Shown here: positions 38,643 through 45,480 of the stretch, one piece after another
How positions within the stretch are numbered: position 1 is the first letter of the stretch
Layout of the letters: every line of letters begins with the position of its first letter
Assembly (NCBI GenBank): GCA_007130045.1
Contig: SLTG01000038.1
Coordinates: 1-45,480 of the forward strand
Source of the DNA: Opitutales bacterium
GTDB lineage: Bacteria > Verrucomicrobiota > Verrucomicrobiia > Opitutales > T3Sed10-336
Direction of reading: 5' to 3'
Length of the DNA stretch: 45,480 nt
Notes under the pieces: model-generated
Seen by the model: only the letters and a program-made list of their open reading frames with translations
Database searches by the model: none
Told to the model about the DNA's origin: nothing
Program-made: the position numbers and the translations under genes

Positions 38643-38905
38643 GAGGCCCGTTCCTGATGATTCAATAAAACCGGGCCGGTTTCGAGGGAACGAGACCGCG
38701 GAACCCGGGAGATTTTCTGCCCGATTAATTTCCACTAAAATCCTACCGTAGGCCCTGGGCGCCCGAAGACAATTCAAATTGTCCCCGATCCTGCGGGTCC
38801 GGTGCAGGAAGCGGTTCGCCCGGCGTCCTGGAACCAGTCGGGCGCTCGCCGGTCAAAGTCGGCGGAGCGCCCGGGTAAATCAGGCATGCCCGTTCAGGAC
38901 GGACT

Positions 38906-39964
38906 TCAGGCGACGGTCACCTGCTTGCACAGGTACACGTCCTGGATCGCGTTAAGCAACTGAACACCTTCCTTCATCGGGCGTTGGAAGGCTTTTCGCC
39001 CGGAAATCAATCCGGTTCCGCCTGCGCGCTTGTTAATCACAGCCGTGCGGACGGCATCGGCGAGATCATTGGCTCCCGAGCCGCCGCCGGAATTGATGAG
39101 CCCCGCACGGCCCATGTAGCAGCAGGCAACCTGATAACGGGTAAGATCCACCGGATGGTCGCTGCTCAGCTTTTCATAGACGTCCTTGTGGGTCTTGCCG
39201 AATTTCAGAGCCTGGTACCCGCCGTTGATCAGCGGCTGTTTTTGCTTGATGATATCCGCTTCAATCGTGACACCCAGGTGATTCGCCTGGCCGGTGAGGT
39301 CGGCGGAATCGTGATAATCCTTGTCTGTCTTGAACCCGTTGTTCCGCAGGTAGCACCAGAGGACGGTCGCCATCCCCAAATCATGCGCCCGCTGAAAGGC
39401 CTCGCTGGTCTCCTGGATCTGCCGCCGGGATTCGGGCGAACCGAAATAGATCGTCGCCCCCACGGCAACCGCGCCCATTTCGTACGCCTGCTCCACCTGC
39501 CCGAAATAAATCTGGTCGAACGTATTCGGATAGCTGAGGAGCTCATTGTGATTGAGCTTCACCATAAACGGAATCCTGTGCGCGTACTTGCGGGCCACCG
39601 CGCCCAGGACGCCAAGCGTGGACGCGACGGCGTTGCAGCCGCCCTCTATCGCCAGCTTCACGATGTTTTCCGGATCGAAGTACTCGGGATTCGGGGCGAA
39701 ACTGGCGCCGGCCGAATGCTCGATCCCCTGGTCAACCGGCAGGATAGACAGGTAACCGGTCCCTCCCAGCCGGCCATTGCCAAAAATCTGAGCCAAGCTT
39801 CTCAGCACGGGCGGCGTCCGGTCGGTCTGAGCGTAAACGCGGTCCACAAAATCAGGACCCGGCAAATGGAGACTCTTCTTTGGAAAAGTCTTGCTTTCGT
39901 GCTCCAGAAGGCTTTCCGCCTCATCTCCCAGTAACGATTCGATTTCGTCAATCTTCATTTTCAT
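38906..39964 (-). CDS. fbaB: Class I fructose-bisphosphate aldolase (FbaB/DhnA type)
   Basis: Cleaves fructose-1,6-bisphosphate into two triose phosphates through a Schiff-base lysine. The 353-residue protein matches the bacterial FbaB/DhnA family: [28 protein letters not shown], the [13 protein letters not shown] stretch, [24 protein letters not shown] and [37 protein letters not shown] (the phosphate-binding Gly-rich loop). ATG 39964 has GGAAG upstream and starts a normal N-terminus; the longer frame lacks similarity. It is divergent from the Na/Pi gene and separated by ~260 bases from the TonB-receptor start. Confidence 0.95.
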   Translation of the reverse strand: MKMKIDEIESLLGDEAESLLEHESKTFPKKSLHLPGPDFVDRVYAQTDRTPPVLRSLAQIFGNGRLGGTGYLSILPVDQGIEHSAGASFAPNPEYFDPENIVKLAIEGGCNAVASTLGVLGAVARKYAHRIPFMVKLNHNELLSYPNTFDQIYFGQVEQAYEMGAVAVGATIYFGSPESRRQIQETSEAFQRAHDLGMATVLWCYLRNNGFKTDKDYHDSADLTGQANHLGVTIEADIIKQKQPLINGGYQALKFGKTHKDVYEKLSSDHPVDLTRYQVACCYMGRAGLINSGGGSGANDLADAVRTAVINKRAGGTGLISGRKAFQRPMKEGVQLLNAIQDVYLCKQVTVA

Positions 39965-40159
39965 TGCATACTTCCGTTGTGGCACGTGCCTCACGTCGGG
40001 CACGTTCGATCCCACATTTGAAAAATCCTTCCACCTCTGCAATACCGAATTGCCGCACGGGCTCGGCAATACTGAAAAATCGCTCGAACGGCCCTCCGAT
40101 TTTCGCAAGCATGCGGAATGTCGGGGGCGGATTCCCGGAAACAGCCCACGGATTTGGTT

Positions 40160-41854
40160 ATGACCGCAGAAGAATTGATTTCCCTGGTTTTCGTCGCAAC
40201 AGGTGGTCTCGCGCTTTTCCTGTTCGGCATCCACATCATGACGGGAAGCCTGCGCGCGGTCGCAGCCGAAAGGCTACGTTCCGTGCTCGCACTGGCCACG
40301 CGAAGCCGGGTGACCGGCCTCTCTCTCGGCGCGGCGCTCGGATTTCTGATTCACAGCAGCGCGGCTTCAGTGATGACGGTCGGCCTGGTCAACGCCGGCC
40401 TCGTCCGGCTGGCCGGGGCACTGCCGATCCTGTTCGGCGCGAATATCGGCACCACGCTTTCGATGCAGGTTGTTTCACTGCGGCTGACCGATCTCGCATT
40501 CGGCGCGATCGCAGTCGGGTTCGCGGTCCACATGATCGCTCCCAGAGAGGGTTTGAAACAGGGAGGGCGGGCCTTGTTGGGCATCGGAATTCTGTTTCTG
40601 GGGATGGAGATAATGAGCGGAGCGATCGAACCTCACCGCGACGCGATGCGGCCCTGGCTGGAACGGATCGACGGCACCTCCTGGACCGGCATGTTCCTTG
40701 GGATCGCCGCGGCGGGCCTGTTCACCGCAGTCATTCAAAGCAGCGGCGCGACGATCGGAATGTGTTTCGTTCTGATTTCGGCCGGGGTGTTCACGGAACT
40801 GGAACAGGTTTATCCCATCGTTCTCGGGGCGCATATCGGAACCTCGGCAACAGCGCTTCTCGCGAGTATCGGGGTGTCCATCGAGGCGCGCCGGGCGGCG
40901 GTCGGGAACCTGATATTCAATCTGTTCAACACGCTCCTCGCGCTGGCCGCGGCGCCTTTGTTCCTTCGGCTGCTCCCGCTCACCGCCGAAAGCCTCGTCC
41001 ACCAGACCGCCAACCTTCACACCGCGGTGATGACCGTTGCCGCGTTGCTCCTTCTTCCGTTTGTTGCCGCATACGCCGCGATGATCGAGAAGACAATCAT
41101 CTCACGCAAACCCGCCGTTCCCGGGACTTTTCTCGATACCGAACTGATTCCGACCCCGGAGAACGCCATTCGTGCGGCGGTACGGGAACTGAACCGGTGT
41201 GCGGGAATCTGTCTCGTCAGCCTCGGAAACGCCAACGAACTGCTGAACGGGGTTCGGAATGGCAGGCTTCGAACCATCCGGAAGAACGAAGAGGTCGTCA
41301 ACGAAATCAAGACGGCATTCCGAACCTACCTGACCGCGCTTGCGCGCCGGTACCTGTCGAGAAGGCAGGCTCTCTTCACCACGTACCTGAATCGGATCGT
41401 CGCCAACCTCGAAAGAATCGGTGACCATATCGAAAACCTCGGCAATCTGGCCGCGACTCTTCAAAGGGACAACGGCGGAATGCCCGTTGACAAAAGAATC
41501 GGCGGCCCGCTTGCCGGCCTGAACGACAAGGCCCGGGACGTCCTCGCCGCCGTCGAAAAGTCGCTGAAAGCCGACGGCAACAATTTCCACGACGATGCCG
41601 CCGCAATCATGCGCGCCCGGGACGCCTACGTCGAGGCCAGTACGGCGCTTCGCGAAGAAATTGACAGGAAAGTCGCCGCGCACGAGATCTTCCCGACTTC
41701 GGGACTGCGCCTCAGCGAATACATCATGACGAGCGACAGGATGGTGCGCCACTGCAAGCTGATTGCCATCGAGGAGCAACAACCGTTTTTCGGATTCAAG
41801 GAAAAGAAGCTGGGCCGCGTTGCCGACCCACTGGACGACGACCAGGCGGGCTAA
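40160..41854 (+). CDS. Na/Pi cotransporter family protein with C-terminal PhoU-like domain
   Basis: A 564-residue membrane protein from ATG 40160 (ATG 40118 would add 14 residues). Two inverted repeats of the NptA/PNaS fold are seen: [25 protein letters not shown] with GANIGTTLS, and [24 protein letters not shown] with [16 protein letters not shown]. About eight helices span to residue ~310. Residues ~330-545 form a PhoU-like helical bundle ([22 protein letters not shown]). It probably imports phosphate with sodium, with the PhoU-like part regulating it. In the first repeat the usual QSS motif reads HSS, which is unusual. Its stop overlaps the convergent Sel1 gene by four bases. Confidence 0.92.
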   Translation: MTAEELISLVFVATGGLALFLFGIHIMTGSLRAVAAERLRSVLALATRSRVTGLSLGAALGFLIHSSAASVMTVGLVNAGLVRLAGALPILFGANIGTTLSMQVVSLRLTDLAFGAIAVGFAVHMIAPREGLKQGGRALLGIGILFLGMEIMSGAIEPHRDAMRPWLERIDGTSWTGMFLGIAAAGLFTAVIQSSGATIGMCFVLISAGVFTELEQVYPIVLGAHIGTSATALLASIGVSIEARRAAVGNLIFNLFNTLLALAAAPLFLRLLPLTAESLVHQTANLHTAVMTVAALLLLPFVAAYAAMIEKTIISRKPAVPGTFLDTELIPTPENAIRAAVRELNRCAGICLVSLGNANELLNGVRNGRLRTIRKNEEVVNEIKTAFRTYLTALARRYLSRRQALFTTYLNRIVANLERIGDHIENLGNLAATLQRDNGGMPVDKRIGGPLAGLNDKARDVLAAVEKSLKADGNNFHDDAAAIMRARDAYVEASTALREEIDRKVAAHEIFPTSGLRLSEYIMTSDRMVRHCKLIAIEEQQPFFGFKEKKLGRVADPLDDDQAG

Positions 41855-43581
41855 CGCATTGCCGCGCGCGTGGCGAGCGTGCGGGCCATCTGTCGATCGG
41901 AATCGGTCAACCGTTCGCTCAAAACCCGACTCATCGCGGCTGCTTCCTCGTGTCCCTGATCCGCGGCCAGCAGAAGCCACTTCAACGCCTCGATCGAATC
42001 GCCGACGACAAACCGTCCCTCATTATAGATTCTGCCCATGCGCCATTGCGCCTCCGCCAGCCCCTGCCCGGCGGCGTACTCCATGTAGGAAAGTCCTTTC
42101 TCCATGTCCCTCTCAACTCCGAGCCCTTCCAGGAGCATGCCGCCCACGTTCATCGCCGCGAGCAGATGCCCCCCCTCCGCCGCCGCCTTGAATTGGTTGT
42201 AAGCCGACTCATAATCCGGGGAAACACCGCGGCCTTCGTAATAAAGGGATCCGAGGTAGAAATGTCCCAGGACGTGACCGGATTCAGCCAGCCCGGACAG
42301 GTAACGATAACTTTCGCCGTAATCGACCGGCACGTAATTACCCGTGTAGTAAATCAACCCCAGATTGAATACGGCCGCCTGGAATTCCTGTTCGGCGGAA
42401 CGCTCGAGCCAGCGGAGCCCTTCCTCAACGTTCCGCTCAACGGTCTCCCCCCTCAGATATATCAACGCAAGATCGTTCTGCGCGGCGGGATTCCCGCCCC
42501 GGGCCGCAAGGAGATACCAGTGATAGGCGCTTTCGGGATCCGGGCTCACTCCCAGACCGCGCTGGTAAAGGCGGGCGAGTTCGTTCCGAGCATCCGAGTC
42601 GCCGATCTCGGCCGCTTCGAGGTAATACTGATACGCCAGATTCTCGTCCCTGTCCACTCCCCGCCCGTCCATGTAGGCGCGCGCCACTTCCTTCGCCGCG
42701 ACCGGATTCCCGCTTTCCGCCGCCTCCAGGAAGAAGTCGAACGCCTTCGACGCGTCCACTTCCGTCCCATGTCCGTCGCGGTGGATGTACCCAAGGTTCA
42801 AATTCGCCTCCGGGTGACCCTGGCCGGCGGCAAGTTGAAAGAACTCCAACGCTTTCGCCGGGTCGTTCCAATACTGCGGGTGGCTCTCATCATAATAAAC
42901 CATGGCGAGGCGGTATTGCGCCTCGGGGATCCCGGCGGCGGCCGCTCTGGAGAGGTAGGCCAGCGAACTCCAGTTTTCTTCCAGAAACTCCGGGATGCGA
43001 ACCGTCCGGGTCTCGTCCCGGCCCTCTTCTTCGATCTCGGCAAGCGGAAGCTCGTCCGGAATGACCTGATAGAGGCAAATCGCCCCGGCCATGGCGGCAA
43101 CGGCGGCGACGGCCCACTCGCGTCGCGCCTCGCTCTTCCGCCGTGTTTGCAGTTTCCCGGTGTACTCCGGATACTCCTTCGGCAACTCACCCGCCTCCTT
43201 GAAGCGAAGCGCCGCCGCGATCAGATAAATCAGCGACGCCGCCAGGGGCGCGTAGCCGAACAATACGGTTCCCCAGAATCCGAGACGGGCTCCGGGCAAC
43301 ACTCCGAACAACAACGCCAGACTCGCCCCAAGACAGAACAGGGAGGAACCGATCAGAAACAGACGTTCGTGAAAGACGGTCAGGTAGTCGCCGTTCTTAT
43401 AGGCGCGATACGCGAGCCATCCCCCGCAACCAAGCGCCGCCGCCACTCCCCCTAGAAAATAAACCAAGCGAAACGCCGGAAACGTCTCGGTCAAATGGGC
43501 GTAAACAAACGCCAGCACAAAAAACACGAGAAGCACCCCGAGGGCGAAAACGCTGATTCTCCGAATCAATGGAATTATCAT
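41851..43581 (-). CDS. Sel1-repeat protein with N-terminal membrane helices
   Basis: A 576-residue protein. The N-terminal ~175 residues hold about five hydrophobic helices (first ISVFALGVLLVFFVLAFVYA; last AVAAVAAMAGAICLYQVI). Residues ~205-565 form about nine Sel1-type tetratricopeptide repeats (for example ALEFFQLAAGQGHPEANLNLGYIHRDGHG). Sel1 repeats make scaffolds for protein contacts. The topology suggests a membrane-anchored scaffold with the repeats in either the periplasm or the cytoplasm. The partner is unknown. The gene lies convergent to the Na/Pi gene. Confidence 0.88.
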   Translation of the reverse strand: MIIPLIRRISVFALGVLLVFFVLAFVYAHLTETFPAFRLVYFLGGVAAALGCGGWLAYRAYKNGDYLTVFHERLFLIGSSLFCLGASLALLFGVLPGARLGFWGTVLFGYAPLAASLIYLIAAALRFKEAGELPKEYPEYTGKLQTRRKSEARREWAVAAVAAMAGAICLYQVIPDELPLAEIEEEGRDETRTVRIPEFLEENWSSLAYLSRAAAAGIPEAQYRLAMVYYDESHPQYWNDPAKALEFFQLAAGQGHPEANLNLGYIHRDGHGTEVDASKAFDFFLEAAESGNPVAAKEVARAYMDGRGVDRDENLAYQYYLEAAEIGDSDARNELARLYQRGLGVSPDPESAYHWYLLAARGGNPAAQNDLALIYLRGETVERNVEEGLRWLERSAEQEFQAAVFNLGLIYYTGNYVPVDYGESYRYLSGLAESGHVLGHFYLGSLYYEGRGVSPDYESAYNQFKAAAEGGHLLAAMNVGGMLLEGLGVERDMEKGLSYMEYAAGQGLAEAQWRMGRIYNEGRFVVGDSIEALKWLLLAADQGHEEAAAMSRVLSERLTDSDRQMARTLATRAAMR

Positions 43582-43901
43582 AATGCAGCTTAACCGATAA
43601 TACCTTTCACCCCCAACCGGGCAATCGTGAATAGGCGATTAATTAAGAATGCTTCCGGCGGAACTGTCGATCCCCGAGTGTCCGGTGTGGGAATCGGCGA
43701 ATCGGGGACCGGGGGGGGCCGGCCCCGTATCGCGCGCGGGCTCCGTTCAGCCCGCCGCGCCCCCTCCGTTCCGGGGAAATCCCTATGATCCGGTTCGTGT
43801 TCGGGGCCGGGTGATTTTTGTTGTCCATCACCGCGAACTGATTTTTGCTGAACGGAGAACCCTCCACTTCCATCCCGGAAGCCATACACCGATTGATTTC
43901 A
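43582..43901. other. Intergenic region with GC palindrome
   Basis: About 320 bases between the divergent Sel1 and anchored-protein genes, with no supported gene. An 8-base G-run opens a perfect palindrome, GGGGCCGGCCCC (43715-43726), of unknown role. Both promoters should lie here but no clear hexamers are seen. Confidence 0.45.
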
Positions 43902-45227
43902 ATGAAAACAAGGAAACACAAACGACTCGACGCAGCCCTCCTGGTTCTGTTTCTGCTCGCCGTGGGCGGCCTCGGTTACGGGGTTTACTCCATCTTCGGA
44001 GGCTCAAGCGACGGCCCGGTCGAAGCGGCGGCTCTCGATGAAGCCGAACTCATGTTCCACGTGCATTTCGGTAATCTCGAAACGTCGGCATTCGCCCGCA
44101 GCCTGGATACCGGTCAGGCTGAGGACCTGGCCGGAATGCCCCCGGAATTGATCCGCTTTCGCGAGGCATTGGGGATTGGGCGGGAGGACCTGGTTGAAGG
44201 ACTCGTTTCGCTGGCGGGGTTGAATGCGATCCAGGAGGGCCGATTTGACGCCGTTGGAATCGCGGGCGCCCTGCGAATAGACGCGCCGCTCACCCTCGAT
44301 AGAATCGAATCGGCCATCACCGATGCGGTCCCCGCCGAACAGCGCGAGTCAATCAGCCGCATGGAAATCGAAGGCCGCCCGGCTCTCGGGTTCGCCGTCC
44401 CGGATATTGGAATCACCGTTGCCGTGGCGGTCTTCGAGCGCGATGAAACCGCGTCCACTCTTTATTTTGGAGATGAGCGCTCCCTTCGATCAACCCTCGC
44501 CAAACTCGGCACTCGCGGTGAAAGCCGCCTTCCCGGCGCGATGCGTGAAGGCAAGGAATCGATGATGCCCGACAGTCACGCCATGCTGATCGTCTCGATA
44601 CCTTCTCAGGCTCAGGCACAGCTCCGTGAGGGAGTTGCCACATCTCCGATTCCCCTGGGTCCGGCCGGCGACGCAATCACGACCCTACGGCGGGCCGGCC
44701 TGGCGATCCGGGCCAACCAGTCCCTTGCCGTTCAACTCGTTCTCGGGCTCGGAAGCGCCGCGGACGCCCTGGCCGTTCAAACGGCGGTAAATGAAACCTT
44801 TCTTCCGATAGCACAGATGGCGGCACAGCAACAAACCGGATCCATCCCCCCATTTCTCGGACAGCCCCGAACAGAGGTCGTTGACAACAATTTTTCCCTC
44901 TTTTTATCGCTTTCAGCCGACGAAGTCGAACAGCTCATGGAATCCGCCCCGCAACAGATTCCGATGACCGCGGAAGGGCCTGTGGCCGGCCCGTCTCAGG
45001 ACGATCCCGGAACCGCGGAACCCGAGACGACGCCCTGGCCGACACTTCGAATCGATGCAACAACACCTGAAACCGGCGAAGCCGTGATCAATGGACTGGT
45101 CGTCTCGAAACGCAGCGAGATCGAGGGTGTCATCCTTTTCGACCTCGACGAACGGGGGGTTATTCTGAGGCGCGACCGGGAATACCGGTACGTCAATATC
45201 GGGGATACCGTGGGAACGGCCGATTGA
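43902..45227 (+). CDS. Membrane-anchored protein of unknown function
   Basis: A 441-residue protein from ATG 43902. A basic start (MKTRKHKRLD) and one helix (AALLVLFLLAVGGLGYGVYSIF) anchor it, with the rest probably periplasmic. The body has alternating beta and alpha parts (ELMFHVHFGNLETSAFARSL; ALAVQTAVNETFLPIAQMAAQQQ), a Pro/Thr/Glu-rich linker near 370-390, and a C-terminal beta stretch (AVINGLVVSKRSEIEGVILF). I recognise no family. The repeated 'beta-helix' design recalls anchored solute-sensing proteins but no function is supported. Confidence 0.75.
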   Translation: MKTRKHKRLDAALLVLFLLAVGGLGYGVYSIFGGSSDGPVEAAALDEAELMFHVHFGNLETSAFARSLDTGQAEDLAGMPPELIRFREALGIGREDLVEGLVSLAGLNAIQEGRFDAVGIAGALRIDAPLTLDRIESAITDAVPAEQRESISRMEIEGRPALGFAVPDIGITVAVAVFERDETASTLYFGDERSLRSTLAKLGTRGESRLPGAMREGKESMMPDSHAMLIVSIPSQAQAQLREGVATSPIPLGPAGDAITTLRRAGLAIRANQSLAVQLVLGLGSAADALAVQTAVNETFLPIAQMAAQQQTGSIPPFLGQPRTEVVDNNFSLFLSLSADEVEQLMESAPQQIPMTAEGPVAGPSQDDPGTAEPETTPWPTLRIDATTPETGEAVINGLVVSKRSEIEGVILFDLDERGVILRRDREYRYVNIGDTVGTAD

Positions 45228-45257
45228 CAGGACGCGCTCGAACGTTCTTTTATACGC

Positions 45258-45291
45258 CAGGAGTCTGTCGGGCTTCGCCGACAGACTCCTG
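45258..45291. repeat. Long perfect hairpin
   Basis: A perfect 14-base stem (CAGGAGTCTGTCGG/CCGACAGACTCCTG) closed by GCTTCG lies 30 bases after the anchored-protein stop. It has no T-run on either side, so a repeat-type element is more likely than a terminator. It flanks the inverted-repeat element to its right. Confidence 0.7.
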
Positions 45292-45294
45292 AAA

Positions 45295-45446
45295 GAGGAA
45301 ATATCATGGCAAAAGAAGTAGGAGTTTTTATTTTGGATCACTGTCCGAGAACCATGTTTATTGAAATTCCACATCAATTACGGACTTGTTCATCAATCCA
45401 TTAAATATTGGAGCCTTATGCACCCATTTTGCCATGAAATTTCCTC
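45295..45446. mobile_element. AT-rich inverted-repeat element, possible MITE
   Basis: GAGGAAATATCATGGCAAAA (45295-45314) recurs inverted at 45427-45446 with 19 of 20 bases identical. The intervening 112 bases are AT-rich, unlike the flanks. Each arm carries a good ribosome site and an ATG pointing inward: a 32-residue frame on plus (45306-45404) and a 25-residue frame on minus (45435-45358). Neither is recognisable. A non-autonomous mobile element, an inverting segment or the end of a larger element beyond the window could all fit. Confidence 0.45.
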
Positions 45447-45466
45447 CGTTAGCAGCTTGCCGGACT

Positions 45467-45480
45467 TAGCCCGCGGGCTA
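45467..45480. repeat. Perfect palindrome at the window edge
   Basis: TAGCCCGCGGGCTA is fully self-complementary and ends the window. It may be part of a larger structure that is cut off. It lies on the far side of the inverted-repeat element, opposite the hairpin at 45258-45291. Confidence 0.5.

Overview
The window looks like a chromosomal segment of a free-living member of the Verrucomicrobiota, probably Opitutae-like (inference). The GC content appears high. Supporting signs are a DUF5069-type protein, a relic of a PEP-CTERM sorting signal, secreted proteins that end in the 'longitudinal position ... fYRL' module common in this phylum, a TorF-like porin, and many histidine kinases with the AHDFNN H-box. 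Most genes are intact. There is no rRNA, tRNA, CRISPR array or prophage.

Layout. 1-3.5 kb is a decayed, gene-poor edge. It holds a small secreted protein, an orphan PEP-CTERM tail and a sulfatase-modifying-factor-like gene cut by an IS4-type transposase fragment. 3.5-8.8 kb has a large secreted coiled-coil protein, a DUF2784 membrane protein and a PAS hybrid histidine kinase. 9.3-16.2 kb has metH behind a candidate SahR-type operator, two small proteins and a HAD-phosphatase/glycosidase fusion that ends in a strong terminator. 16.2-19.9 kb has a porin-like protein, recR, ybaB, an epimerase and a DJ-1 protein. 20-29.4 kb is mostly housekeeping: a hybrid kinase, a CysJ-like flavoprotein, a pseudouridine synthase, folD, a DivIC/FtsB-like protein, uvrB, a DUF5069-type protein and an orphan GspF-like protein. 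29.7-33.2 kb has a ring-cleavage-type dioxygenase, an aldo/keto reductase and a baeRF-family protein.

33.2-38.8 kb, on the minus strand, is the most system-like block. A TonB-dependent receptor, a YfiR-like periplasmic protein, a membrane kinase with a CHASE8-like sensor and a receiver-kinase lie almost end to end. It resembles the YfiR-YfiN pair of Pseudomonas, but the diguanylate cyclase output is replaced by histidine-kinase signalling. 38.9-45.2 kb has a class I aldolase, a Na/Pi cotransporter-PhoU protein, a Sel1-repeat membrane protein and an anchored protein of unknown function. The right edge (45.26-45.48 kb) carries a dense, AT-rich inverted-repeat element.

One-carbon and methionine metabolism (metH, folD), DNA repair (recR, ybaB, uvrB) and signalling (four histidine kinases, none beside a DNA-binding regulator) are the main functional themes. 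All family calls come from reading motifs. No database search was run.
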